Shown here piece after piece: positions 12,568-24,817 of a stretch of DNA of 64,000 nucleotides. Below the pieces are notes generated by a model. The model had not been told where the DNA came from and made no database searches. It saw only the letters and a program-made list of their open reading frames with translations. A program made the translations under genes and the position numbers. Source of the stretch: Atrichornis clamosus (Eukaryota > Chordata > Aves > Passeriformes > Menuridae); assembly GCA_013400975.1 (NCBI GenBank), contig WBMZ01003021.1:53832-117831 (forward strand), in the 5' to 3' direction. The stretch's first letter is position 1. Every line of letters starts with the position of its first letter.

Positions 12568-13155
12568 GCATGCGGTGGAATTCAGAGATTGAGAGCAGCC
12601 CTGAGGAGAAGGATTTGGGGGTATTGCTGGATGAAAGATTGATCACAAGCCAGCAACATGTGCCTGCAGCCTACAGAGCAACCATGTCCTGGACTGCATC
12701 AAAGCAGAGAGGCCAGCAGGGTGAGGGAAGTGATTCTGGCCCTCTGCTTTGCTCCCATGAGACCCATGTTGAGTGCTGCATCCAGCTCTGGAGTGCCCAG
12801 CACAAGAAGGACATGGACCTGTTAGGGTGAATCCAGAGGAGGGTCACAAAGATCATCTGAGGGATGGAACACTTCACTTAGGAGGAAAGGCTGAGAGAAT
12901 TGGAGAATCAGCCTGGAGAAGAAAAGGCTCCAGGGAGACCTTATAGTAGCCTTCCAGCCCCTAGAGGAGGCAAATAAGAAAATCAGGGACAAACTTTTTA
13001 TCAGGGCCTCTTGAGATAGGACAAGGGTTAATGGTTTTAATCAAAAATAGTGTCAATTTAGACTGCATATAAGGAAGAAATATTTTATGATGAGGGTGGT
13101 GAGACATTGAAACATGTTGCCCAAAGACATTGTGGATGCCCCATCACTGGAAATT
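12568..13155 (+). mobile_element. CR1 LINE, left part of a split copy
   Basis: Sense-strand CR1 sequence. Recognisable stretches include 'gaggagaaggatttggggg', 'agtgctgcatccagctctgg', 'gagggtcacaaagatcat', 'aggaaaggctgagagaattg' and 'catgttgcccaaagacattg'. It stops in the middle of the CR1 motif 'ccccatcactggaaatt' at 13155. The missing continuation appears at 13895, after a 739-bp insertion. This is the region downstream of or at the end of the CR1 reverse-transcriptase frame and encodes nothing functional here. Confidence 0.9.
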
Positions 13156-13894
13156 ATAGAAATCTAATAGAATAGAAGAGAATAGAATAGAAAATAATAG
13201 AACAGAGTGTTCAGTTGGAAGGGACCTACAATGATCATCTAGTCAACTGCCTGACCAGTTCAGGGCTGACCAAAAGTTAAAGTGTACAATTAAGGGCATT
13301 GTCGAAATGCTTCTTAAGTAAAGACAAGCTTGGGGTATTGACCACCTCTTTAGGAAGCCTGTTCCAGCATTTGATTGTTATCTTGGTAAAAAAATGCTTC
13401 CTATTGTCCAGTCTAAACCTCCTCTGATGCAGCTTTCAACCATTTCTACACATTCTCTTACTGAATCCCAGGCAGAAGTGCTCAGACCTCCCTTTCCCTT
13501 TCCCCTCCTTAGGAAGCTGTAGAAATCAGTGAGGTTACACCTCAGACTCCTTCTCTGCAAACCAGACAAGCCCAAATATCCACAGCTGCTCCTCACAGGA
13601 CATTCCTTCCAGTCCTTTCATCAGCTTTGTTGCTGTCCTCTGGTTGCATTCGAGTACCTTCATGTACTTCTTAGTTGTGAGGCTCAGACCTGCCCACAGC
13701 ACCCCAGGTGGGGCTGTGCCGACACGGAATGCAGCGGGATAATAATCACCTCTCTTGGCCTGCTGATGGTGCCATGTTTGATGCACCCCAGCATGTGGTT
13801 TGCCCTCTTGGCTGCCAGGACACTCTGCTGGCTCACACTGCTCCTGCTGCCAACCAGCATTCCCAGAACCTATCTTCAGGGCTGCTCTCCAGCA
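13156..13894 (-). mobile_element. CR1 LINE inserted into another CR1
   Basis: A minus-strand CR1 of about 740 bp. Its 3' end is on the left, where an ATAG/AATAG-rich tail (about 13160-13206) precedes 'gttggaagggacctacaatgatcatctagtc'. The body follows in reverse orientation: 'cctgttccagcatttga', 'aaaatgcttcctattgtcc', 'ggctctgcaaaccag'-like sequence and, near its 5' end, 'ttggctgccaggacactctgctgg'. It interrupts the plus-strand CR1 exactly between 'ggaaatt' and 'aaattttcaaggcc', with aaatt repeated at both junctions. It is therefore the younger insertion. Open frames of up to 132 codons here are incidental. Confidence 0.9.
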
Positions 13895-14035
13895 AAATTT
13901 TCAAGGCCAGATTGGACAGGGCTTTGAGTAACCGGATTGAGTGGAAGGTGTCCCTGCTCATGGAAGGGGTGTTGGAGCCAGATGATCTTTAAGGTCCCTA
14001 CCAACCCAAACCATTCTATGGTTCCATTGTTCTTT
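13895..14035 (+). mobile_element. CR1 LINE, right part of the split copy (3' end)
   Basis: This continues the CR1 interrupted at 13155. It reads 'ttttcaaggccagattgg', 'gggctttgagtaacc', 'gaaggtgtccctgctcatgg' and 'agatgatctttaaggtcc', and ends with the CR1 3' terminal sequence 'ccattctatggttcc'. Together with 12568-13155 it makes one 5'-truncated CR1 of about 730 bp. Confidence 0.92.
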
Positions 14036-17000
14036 GAACCCTGGTCACCTCTGAAAAAGTGTAGCAACGGATTGCATTGATTTCTCCACCACATGGGGTC
14101 CTTTCCCAAGGGCCAGTGTCTCTCCTGGCAGCCATGCTGGGCAGGCACTTGTATTTCATTCCAGTGAAAGAGGTGCTAGAGGTAGGCCTGGTCAGTCAGA
14201 ACATGGATCCTGCTTTCAGACCTGCTCTTTGCTATGTCAAAGTCATGAACCCGCCCCCAGCGCTCTCTACTAGTGCCCTAATGTAGGAGAGGGTAGAGAG
14301 GACAAAAATCTAATTCTGTATCTTCCTAAGCTATTGCTTTCCCTAAAGTGTCCTCTGAACACATACCAGGGTGATATTTCTGGGCCCTTGCTGCCTGCAT
14401 CCAAGGGATGACCTGCTTGCTGTACTGGTGGAACAGCACCTCTTGTCGTGCCTCAGGTGGCCCTTGGTGCCCACGAGCTGCTCAGCAGTTCTCTGTCCTA
14501 GCCTTGTCTGGGCGAGAGGTAGAAATCCCTCATTGTGCCCTTTTAAGACATGAGGCTAAGGGAGAGCATGGCCTCCCTGGCTCAGCCTCCTCAGTCCGGG
14601 AAGGCGCATTCAGTCAGCCAGGAGCTCGGGTCATGGAGTAAAGCTCTGGCAAAGTTTTTAATGAGAGAAAATGCAACAAATTGCTATTGCAAATGCTTGG
14701 GTTGACTCCCTTCTAGGCTGGAGTCATCTGCTGAAGGCAGCAAGAAGGGAAACATATTTCCTTTTATATCGTCAAGCTGCTGCCTGCAGAATGTGAGACT
14801 TCTAACTAGTGTGCTGACTCTGGCAACAAGTCAGCCCCAGTGTCTGCATAGCTGTTGGCAGAGAGCAACTGGGCTCACAAGTTTTCAAAATATTTTCTTT
14901 TTCTCTCCTCTTCATGATTTTCTTTGTTTACCCAGGAGAAAGATTTGTTGGTAACCTCTGAAGATATAATAGTGTCACATTTCAATTGAGATCAGAACAT
15001 GCAAGCCGTTTACTCCATTTAAAGTTATTGTATTCCAAGATGTATGAAGTACTGTATGGATTATAATTGCCTCCAACAAATATGTTAGTGAAATTGCAGT
15101 GTTTCAGGGTGAACCATATAATCAGTCTTCTTGGAAGTTTTGGAGACAGGAGTTAATAATGGGTTATATTCTCAGTTATGCTATGATAGACCATTTCCTA
15201 TCTGGAAATAGGTCATGTCAAATAGTAGCAACAGTTTATTTTTGCTATTATTTGTAACCATCAGTAGCTGCTATCAAAACAGGACCTCATTTTGCTGTGT
15301 GTGTTGTACACGTGAGAAGCAAAAGCAACCCTTAACCTACAAACTTTGCTGAAAGTAAAATGCAGTAAGTGGATGGACCAAATAGTTTGTGGTGAATTAG
15401 ATGTAACAGAAATAACAGCAAGGAAAGTATTGTTATGAATGCTGACTGCTTGTGCAAAGCAGTTTTCCAGCTGCTTATCCAGTTGCCAACAGCTGAGTTG
15501 ACTGGTGGTGCCCAAGTGGACATTTGGCTGGAGAACACCCGCATGGCCGGATGATTTGCCATGGCCAGCAGGAAGATCCACCACCCTTTGAAAACTTTGT
15601 CTGATGCACTTTAATTTTCTGCATCTATGAGCAACTGGCTTGAAGTGACCTTTGAACTTCTAAGTCTTAAAGGGGAAACACTTTACTGAAATGATTTTAG
15701 GATTGGGTTGGTGTCTTTGGGTGGGGTCTCCATAAGTATCCTTGTTGATCAGAGGGTAAGTCAAGATCTGTGGGGCTCAACGCTGCTTTCACAAATCCAT
15801 ATCTACGCTTCTGACACTGAGGCACAATATCTGTCACTCAACCAGGACCCAGCACAATTTTTCCACCTTTCTCAGAAATGTGACCACCATGACCAGACAA
15901 TCCATAGGCTGATAAATATGAACTTGGTTGCTGTGAGATGAGCTCAGGCTACCTATAGGTGTTAGGAATATTTTTTTCAGCATATAAAGATGAAATGCAC
16001 TGCTCACAGTAGTATAATAGGGGATGCTTTTACTTCTTTTCCCCCTTCAATTTCTTTTTTTTAGTATTCTGAAGAAAAAAAAATATTCAAGGGACTCAGA
16101 ATCCTCAAATTAATGTGAAGTCATTGTGCTTAAATTGTGCTTCAGCTTTGACAAATGATGCTATAAAACCAGTGATGTGCAGTCCCTCGTTAAAAGTGTC
16201 TTTCTGCCTCAATGTCATTCACAGTCCCTGACAAAGAGTTTTATATATAATACAGGAAAGGGCGAGCATGCACTCTCACAAAGTCATTCTTAGGGACATT
16301 ACCAGTAGAAATCCTCTTCTCAGAAAATTTTGCCACCTCATCTTACTGTAACTATATTCTAATACATTCTAAGACATGTTGGAGATGGCATCTTCCCTTG
16401 AACGACCTTGCACTGCTTAGGTCATTTCTAAAGTTAGAAATACCGAACAAGCATTGCTCAAACTGCAATATAAAACCAAATGCTGATACAGTAAGAGAGG
16501 AGAAGTCCCACATCACCTAGTGATGAGTCACATTTCATTGTTTCTAAAAGCTTTGAGCACACCAGCAGTTAACCACAGCTCGTCACCTTTGCCAAGAGCA
16601 TTTCCAGTCATCTCCCCACACCAACTTAGGTTAAATTGAATCCTCAGAAGGCTGTAAATGCCACAAAGAGCTGATATTTGACATATCACCGTAGAAACAG
16701 TGGTACAATTCCACACTGAGGACCTCCTTACTAAGTGCAGCCAAATGAAAGAAGTAGGGCTGCTAGAGCAGTACAGTGCTGCTTGACTTCGTGCTCTGTG
16801 TTATTATTGCTCTTCAGATTCTGCTGAGGGTGATCACCCCCTTCAGTAATATAAGCAAACAAGTGAGTAATTTTTTTAAAGACAATACTGAGCAGGAAAC
16901 AAATAGAGAAAACCACTATGTATTAATTCATCATAGTAAAAATATAACGCACAGTAGGCTTCTTGTGGCTTTGCGCAATTCAGGGTTTTCTGATGTGCTC

Positions 17001-17480
17001 TGACATCTTGGTATGTGAATGAGGTTTTCTGATGCAAGTAAGTGCAATTTTTTAGCTTGATGTTAATCCCTTTTAACAGAAGCTGGAGAATAGTAAAAGT
17101 CATTCACAACCCTTAGTGGTCACTCTCTTGACTTAAGAAGAGTCCCATGTGGAATACAATAGATTTTTCCTGTACACATCAAAATTTTATCAAAACTCAA
17201 TGTTCAATTATGAAGGAAAGGTTTTGTATTTAGCAAAATATGACACTTGCCACTTCATTGTATCAGATATCCCCAATTTGTCTTTTATAATGCATTTTTT
17301 CTGGACTCTGGGATCCCATAAAATCCCGCTCAAAGTGCTAGCTCATGGTTCTGAAAGTTTGAAATAGATTTTTTTCCCTATTAAGAGAAATTCTCTTTTC
17401 CCCATGCATCTCAGTCTTTTCCGGTTAAGAAACATTTCCAGCTGGAACACTTGAGGGCTCCTCTGAACAGCAGCTGGCAC
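14036..17480. other. Unique sequence, no gene recognised
   Basis: No repeat family or exon is recognised. Open frames are short, and those at 14.1-14.6 kb lie in slightly GC-richer sequence without coding signature. AT content rises from about 14.9 kb onward. Confidence 0.5.
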
Positions 17481-17740
17481 GCAGGTGTTTTAATAACATA
17501 AGCTGAAATTGTCATTTAGGCATCCTCAGTCTTGTCATTACGCTGTTACCGCCTTCAGATATTCAGCCATGAAATCCAGGATATGAGAAGGAAATGAGAA
17601 AATGCATCCTGCAGTTGTTATGCCTGCTTAGGGATTGCCAGGCAAACGTGTCCATGCAGGTCCAGCCATTTCGCCCGCTCTCTAGGAAAGAAGATCCCGT
17701 TCACGGCTTGTAATTACGACTGTAAATCTGTCATTTCTTC
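17481..17740. promoter_or_regulatory. Possible conserved non-coding element
   Basis: This stretch is free of recognisable repeats, has more CpG than its surroundings (for example around 17643-17710) and contains homeodomain-type TAAT/ATTA cores, such as 'ttgtaattacgactgtaaat' near 17709. That texture resembles vertebrate enhancers, but no alignment was possible and no function is shown. Confidence 0.15.
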
Positions 17741-20700
17741 CCGCATTGCTCTTTCACTCAGCTGTCACTACTCAGCTGCTGTGGCAGCTTGGTCCTGCCC
17801 CCACCAAATCATTCTACTCACTTCTTGCCAGAGCTCCATCCGCTTTTCCCTGTGTAATCTGTTTTCTTGCTTCACGCATCCCCGTGTCCCTAAATCCTCC
17901 TCTCTCATGCCCATCTACTTCCCTGTCCCCTCTTGGTTCCTCCTTCCTTCCCCCCAGTCAACACTTCTGGATCAAGCTAGCATCCAGCTGTGGTTTTCTG
18001 CTGACTTTTTCATCCTTGTCGGGAATGGACACAGAAAAGAGGGAAGCATCGTCCTAACCGAGACAGCGGGATAGGATTTCTTCTCATTGGAAATGAGCAG
18101 AGAAAGAAACTCTCCTCAGAGGCGGCTCTTTCAGTTATTCCTTCAACGGTTTGGGAAAGCAGGCAATGATCTTACTCTGGACAGACTTACTCCTACACTG
18201 CAATTCATGGAAACTGTTGACCATTGCGGATGAAAGTCACACATTCTTGGGAATATTTCTGGATTTAAGACTATTAAAGGCTCTTTGAAAATTCCCATGT
18301 GAACAGAGCTGCCAGAAAAATTTGCTGTGTGGCAACTTCTGAGGTTTCAATTGTTGTTTCCATTCTGCGCTCACAGGAAAATAAAAGTCTTCATTAAAAA
18401 TGGGAGGTGGTGGGATACAGCCTAGAGACCAGCAGCTGATAGACGGCTTGGAATAAGATGAACATAAGCTCAAGTGACTCCTCTGTTTTAGTAAAATCAG
18501 AACTGCACGGAGAAGGAACTAGACTGAGCCTCCCATGAGTTGGCAGTCACCTCCCCTCTCCCTCCACAGATGCAGAAAACTCCCAGGAAATCAGTTCTGC
18601 AGTAAATGTGAGTCTTGAAAATGCAGAGTAAAGTGTCAAGCCCATGGCAGCAATCATTAACTCAGTCCTTGTATCTGCCAGAAGGACAGGGCAGTATTTC
18701 CTGATAAATCCAAAAATATTGGAGAAAATGCAGGAAAGGGGTAAGAGACTGCCAAAACTTGTAAGTATTTTGCAAATATTAGCAATTCATACCTTTTTAG
18801 CTTTATAACTCTAATCTTTCTATTGAGTAAATGCACAAAATCAAAGCTTTCACTGAAAAACACGTTAAAAAATTCAAGCCCTTTAAGCTGCATAAAAAAC
18901 ATTTTAAACTGTGAATCTCAAGAGCCTGAAATGTTGAATAAAGAGAACTCAATTGGATAACTACTAAAAATTTGGGTTTTCTTTTAAGGCTATTGCAATT
19001 TTGCAGTTGCACCTTATGATTCTTGAATGTCTGAGGCTAACACTAGTTATGGGTGCCTAGTGGAGGGTAGATTTACACTACAGCCACATGTCACTGGGTG
19101 GGTGGAATTTTGGAAAAGGAGGGAATAACTCAAGCTCATGCACAAAGCGTACACAAGGGAGTGGAACAGTGACAGAAAATGCCATTGGTAGATGGTAAGA
19201 GAAACTTCCTGGCAGTAAGAGCTGTTATTTTGTTGTTATTTTGTCTGACATTAGCAGTGAGATGAACTTAGTGATCTAGGAGTGTTTTGTTATCTCTTAC
19301 TTCTAGGAACCCTGGAGCCACAATGCCACTTGGACAGAATTTATGGACAGCTTTTCAAAACAAGCAGGCAAAACATGAATGTGCATCCAAAGGAAGCTTG
19401 GGCAAAGATGGCTTGGGTTTTTTCCTTTCTTTTTGCTTACTGGTCAAAAGACAAACATTTGAATAAATGAATAAGTAGGCATCAATTTAAATCTTACATA
19501 CACTACAATGTAAATGTTTCACGCACTACACACCTGTGTCAATTACTTAAAAAACCCACAAGTGTCTCTGTACCTTTTGAAAGAAAGATGCCATTTAAAG
19601 AATAGAAAAAAAACCAGTATGATGTTTTGAAAGTGGTGGAGTTTCTGTCAGCCTCTTTGTCACTTTTCCCAGAGGTCACTTTTTTCAACTGCAGCTTAAA
19701 GTAATGAAGAGATTTGACTCCTCTGCAATTGCATATTTGAAAAAAAGCAGAGGTTTAAATGTGCATGTGCCTCAACGGATAATTTTCTCTACTCTTACAT
19801 ATTTTTGTGAGCACTTATGAAGGGGATGTAATAATTTTCAGCTTTTGCAAATCCTATTTAGGCACTCTTTTTTTGCTACTATAATTGTTCTGTTGTTATG
19901 GTAAAGCTTGAAGTTTTACAGCTTGAGCCTCAGAAATTTAAACAGTTAATTAAAAAATAACCTGAGATAGCATAGATGTATTCAACATCAGTGATAAAAC
20001 TTTACTCCCATTGTCCATTGCTCGTAATGAAAACAGGTACCTGTAAAATTATTCACTGACTTACTCCTTAATTTTTCATTAAGTTAAAATTTGGACAAAG
20101 GATAGCTAGAAATGTTTGTATGAAATTTATCCATTTAGGCAACACAGCCTCATTAGGAGTGCATATTTAATTCCAGATATCAACAAACCTATTCCATGCT
20201 GCCCAATTTAAGCATGATAGACATTTATTTTAGCCATACATTTATTAATTTTGAAAACCATAGTGATTTGGCATTTATCAAAATAAGCATATTATAATTG
20301 TACAGTATTTTCACTCCACTTAAAACTATTTACACTTCTGGGACCAGAAGTTTTGCTTGCTTAGTTAGAGAATTCAGACTCTTAGGATTTTTGAGGCAGA
20401 CTTTCCTGTGTTTGATAGAAATTTCCAGTGGCTTTCTTTCAAGCTCAGCAGTAAATATTTGCATGGGCTTCTTTACTTCTAATGACTTCATGTTCTAGCT
20501 GTAGCTTTTTGCCTTTGTCTGTGTTTTCTTTGGCTCAGGAAAGGTGGACTATGGAGCACTTCTTTTCCTTTCTTATGGTTGCCATTAAATCCTTGAAACT
20601 TTTCATGTTTTGTCAAAGCAATTTTTGTTTAGATTACAGATTTGATTCTCTTAAACATTTACCTATATCTTGAGGGGCTATATTTTAATTCATTTTTAAT

Positions 20701-22004
20701 GAATTAATACATCTGCTTTTTAATACAATTCTAACTGAATGTGTGGGTTTTGTGGTGTTCTTGCATCCAGCAAACATAAAAGAGTGATTTTATATGTGCA
20801 TGTAGGAATGGTTTAGCTTTTCTTCTTATAGTGTTTATGTAAGCTTCATATTAAATGTGTCTAGGAAATTAAAAGCATGCAAATTATCCAGATTAATTCT
20901 TTACTTTAGCATTGATCAGTCATATTCCTATTGCATTTGGAATGAGCTTTATGGCATGTGGAGCGTACTGCTAGGAAGCTGCTGTATGGAAAAGACATCT
21001 ATCCTTTGGTAGAGGCAAGCACATGCTGCATCACATGGGTTGGGGTAATTGCAGGGTCTCTGCAGCCGTAGGCGTTCAAGATGGCCACAAGCAAAATTTG
21101 TGTGAGATACTGCAGAGTGCAATACCCTGTGCCATCTACAAATTTAGAATTGCCTTTTTTTTTTTTCTTTTTTAATTTAAAACCAGAACAGAACATTGTT
21201 TCCTGCATTTGGGGCCCAATCAGCCCAATCCCCTAAACCCTTATGCAAGTCATTCCACAGGCTTGGAAAACTTCTGTTTTCTGCTTTTTTTTTTTCATTT
21301 CTTTTAGCATATAACATTCACATAGTAAACACCAAAGGACAAAATACAGCTTGTGCAGACTGTGTCTGTGCTGTTAAAGTAATTACAGGCATAGGCTGAC
21401 TGCCTTTGTGGCATCTTGGCTGCTTTAGGGGTTCTGCACACACAGTCACCTGGTTCACACATGCGAAGGCAATTTCCTTAAATTAGCCATGTAATTTCAC
21501 TTGGTATTTTGACACACCGCTGGAAAAGCCGTGGTGATTTGTGAAAAAACATTGACTCTAAAGGGATCAGTATGACAACTTAGTGTATTTAATACTTACC
21601 AGTCTGTACACTGTCAAACTTTGCCTTTATTCTTCTTTCCAGAAAGCGCTGGGCTCCAGTAGTACCTTACCTGTACGCTTGGCATATAATGGAGCAACCA
21701 CTAGAAATTATTGGTCTGCTGTTTTCCTGCACCTCTGTGCATCATATGCATCATACTTACTTCTGTAGCTTTTGGCAGTGTGGATTATTCCTGTTTTGGA
21801 GCTACATGATTGTATCACCAATCTAAATGCCACAAATACATGGTTTGCTGCCTCCCCTCTCTGGAGTAACCTCATGCTTCCTACCAAAATTAGGCAGTTG
21901 ATGTTGGACTCAAAGATTTCCTATTTTTAAAAATAATTTAATCTCTGTGGAGAGCTCTGCATTTATTTATTTTTCTGCCACTAATTAATCCCTTCATTTG
22001 GTAG
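17741..22004. other. AT-rich unique sequence, no gene recognised
   Basis: Contains pyrimidine-rich sequence near 17.9 kb and long AT-rich stretches at 18.7-21 kb. A perfect 10-bp inverted repeat with a 3-nt loop lies at 20685-20707. T-runs occur near 21158 and 21285. On the minus strand, donor-like CAG|GTAAG sequences occur near 21671 and 22087, but no exon could be established. Confidence 0.5.
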
Positions 22005-22074
22005 AATCTGGTAGAAGAAGCTATCCAAGACAGGAACCAAAGGCTTGTTAGTAAAGAAAGTCCAGCCAAGAGAG
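22005..22074 (+). other. Candidate coding exon, unidentified
   Basis: A 70-bp segment lies between an acceptor at 22003-22004 (CTAAT-type branch sequence and a short pyrimidine stretch upstream) and a strong donor GAG|GTAAGG at 22075. It is open from its first base: the translation begins NLVEEAIQDRNQRL and continues to the donor, ending in phase 1. The peptide looks like a soluble charged segment, but I cannot assign it to a family. A segment of this size with AG and GT borders can occur by chance, so this is only a candidate. Confidence 0.2.
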
Positions 22075-22394
22075 GTAAGGCTCTTACCTGAAAGGAAATT
22101 GCCTCCCTAAACCTGTTCATCTAAATCCTGAAATAGAAATTGGAAATGGCTGCATTCGTTCTGGCATCTGGAAAGGGATACAGAACACAACAATGAATTA
22201 TATCCTAAAGTCTTTCAAAATAAGTATATTTTGTGGTAGCCAAGGTCGTAGAGAAAAGAAAAACTGGTGCTTCACAGTAGTTCCTAAGAGTTTAGTTCTG
22301 ATCTGGATGAGCTGCTTCAGTATTGATAAAAGACTTCTTGTTTGGAAGACATCCCTTCAGTGTTTTTCTAGTCTTTTTGCAATGCACGTGCCCA

Positions 22395-23480
22395 TATTTG
22401 GTTTGCGCAGCAAGATTTTGGTATTGAGCGGACTACAGGGGTGGCTTCTGTGAGAAGCTGCCAGAAGCTCCCAGTGTGTCCGACAGAGCCAATGCCAGGT
22501 GGGCCCAGGATGGACACAGCGCTGGCCCAGTCTGAGCCCATCTGTGACGGTGGCAGTGCCTCTGGGACAACAGAGTTGTAAAGAGGAAAAAATGTTGCAC
22601 AGCAGCAGCTGGAAACAGGAATGAGAGAGAAACAGCCCTGCAGACACAGCTGGGTCAGTGCAGAAGGAGGGAGGAGGTGTTCCAGCACCAGAGCAGAGAT
22701 TCCCCTACAGCCCACAGTGCAGACCACGGTGGGTCAGGCTGTGCTCCTGCAGCCTGTGGAGGTCCATGGGGGAGCAGAGATCCACCTGCAGCCTGTGGAG
22801 GACCCCATGCCAGAGCAAGTGGATGCCCAATGGAAGCCCAATGGGAAGTCCATGCTGAAACAGAAATCTGGAGGGACCTGGGGCCCTATGGAGAGAGGAC
22901 CCTGCACTGGAGCAGGTCTGCTGGCAGGGTCTTGTGACTCTGTGGGGACCTACACTGTACCCCAGGGGAGGGACCCACCCTGAAACACTTAATGCAGAAC
23001 TGCAGCCCAAGGAAAGGATGTACATTGGACAAGTTTTTGGAGGGCTATCTTCTGTGGGAGGGATCCTCACTGGAGGAGGGGCAGAGGAGTCCTCCCCTGA
23101 GGAGGAAGGAGTAGCAGAGACAACGTGTGATGAAATGACCACAGCGCCCATTCCCTCTGTCCCTGTGGGGCAAGAGGAGGGAGAGAATCTGGATGTGAAA
23201 TTGAGCCTGGGAAAAAGAGAGGGATGAAGGCAAGGTGTTTTAATATTTGCTTTTGTTTCTCATTATCCTACATAAATTTGATTGGTTATAAACTGAATCA
23301 CTTTTCCCAAGTAAAGGCTGTTTTGCCCATGATGGTAATTGGTGACTGATCTCCCACTGCCCTTATCACAACACATGAGGGTTGTATTTTTATATTTTCT
23401 CTCCCCTGCCCATCTGAAGAGGGGAGTGATGGAATGCCTTTAGTGGGCACCTGGCATCCAGCCAGGACAAACCCACCACA
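22395..23480 (+). mobile_element. Avian LTR-type interspersed repeat
   Basis: A GC-richer block in AT-rich surroundings. It matches by recognition a repeat common in bird genomes, with landmarks 'acaggggtggcttctgtgag', 'gcagagatccacctgcagcc', 'gagtcctcccctgaggagg', 'agcagagacaacgtgtgatg', 'gcccatgatggtaattggtg' and 'tagtgggcacctggcatcc'. It ends in CCACCACA at 23480, a typical LTR 3' terminus. In my memory the family carries an AATAAA signal near the sequence at 23285; that signal is mutated here. I place it with ERV LTRs, probably ERVL-like, but the subfamily is not certain and no flanking duplication was found. A start at TGTGGTAG (22232) would pair with the 3' end. The internal frames (to 148 codons) come from short GC-rich repeats such as 'cctgcagcctgtggagg' and are not genes. 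Confidence 0.65.
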
Positions 23481-24759
23481 GTCCATCAGCTGTGGAGGTA
23501 TTCCCCACCAGACCCATTTCTCACCTTTGAACAATTTTATTTTTCTTGGCAAAGGTAGTTCAAGCAGCTGCAGGAGAGAAGGTCGTATCCTGAATGTCAC
23601 AGCTACCTGACTGCATTCTAGCAAACGGAGACTACTTGTATCTGGGAATGACCTTACTCCATACTCACTCGGGGCTGTATGGATTTATGTGTCTATGTAT
23701 GTAGACACTAAATCCTGAAGGAGACTCTAGGAGCACTTTACATTTCTGAGATCCATGTGTGCAGACAGACACACCCTGACTAAAGTTTTGGGGTGAGATA
23801 CTGCCTTTCCTGTGTCTCTTCCTCCTTCTCACTCCTCAGGAAAGTTGGTTTCCTCTTGGGAAAATGAAATTTAATGAGGTGAAGCCTTTCAGGGCTAATG
23901 GCATTCTTGATTTGGTCCTGGAGCTATTTGGAACATTTCTGCAAACAAAGGTTATTCACATGGGGATGGGGGTAACGTAACACTTATCCTGTCTGGAAGG
24001 ATAAAGAAAATATATATTTTCTGTGGGTTTTTCTTGTATTATTATTTTAGAAATCTGTGTGCCCCATTCTTGGGTTTTTTTGCCAATAATAATAATGTCA
24101 TATATATTTCAAATTTATTTTTCTGTGCTGTAGATACTTGCATATTATATCAAAAATGTTGTTCTCACTTTAAAATAAAATTTAAATGAAGAAATAGAAA
24201 GTAGAACTTAAAAAAAGTTTCCAAGGACTTGTTTGTGATTTTCTTTGTATGTCAGTATGTTTTCAAGAAAGAACAATATTTCTTAAGTGCATTACTTTTT
24301 GCTATAAAGATTAAAAACAAACTAAATGAGATAATTGCTTTATTTTTCTTTTCAAGTAAAAGATTTACAGAATGAGGTTGGAAAATTGTGTGTAGGCTGA
24401 TATTTTATGTTGTAGCTGGTTATTACTCAGTGAGTCACTAAATTTCCAGAGCTTGCCACACCTTAAGGTTAAACTGCCTCAAACCAGGCAGCAAACTGTC
24501 AGCTGAGGTGCTTTGAGTGGTTTTTTTTTAATGTAAAAAGACATGTATTTAAACAATGGGTAAAACTTTGCTGAGACTACTTAAATCCTCTTTCCTTAGA
24601 AAGTCATCTCTCCTTACTCTCTAATTTCTCTGATAGAATTAAGCATAACTAAAAAATCATGTAATTGTCATAGTTATTGGTATTTCCTAGGAAGAATCAG
24701 AGGCCTCTCTGTTGATAGGAAAGAAGCCAGTATCCAATGGCACAGCCACATCAAGTTGT
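23481..24759. other. Unique AT-rich sequence, no gene recognised
   Basis: No supported gene or repeat. The 24.0-24.4 kb part is strongly AT-rich, with ATA/AAT runs. Confidence 0.5.
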
Positions 24760-24817
24760 CTTTAGGGACTTTAGGGACAAAGACATATCTTTAGAGACTT
24801 TAGGGACAAAGACATGT
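24760..24817 (+). repeat. Two-copy tandem duplication, 29-bp unit
   Basis: The unit at 24760-24788 repeats at 24789-24817 with two differences. Inside each unit, 'ctttag(g/a)gactttagggac' itself contains a doubled 'ctttagggac'-like motif, so slippage probably produced both levels. Confidence 0.85.

Noticed and set aside
13529..14148. 132-, 94- and 90-codon frames
   Set aside because: They cross the nested CR1 pair, mostly antisense to CR1, so they are shadows of transposon sequence.
22621..23227. Frames of 97-148 codons in the LTR-type repeat
   Set aside because: They overlap on both strands inside a GC-rich interspersed repeat and show no viral protein motif.
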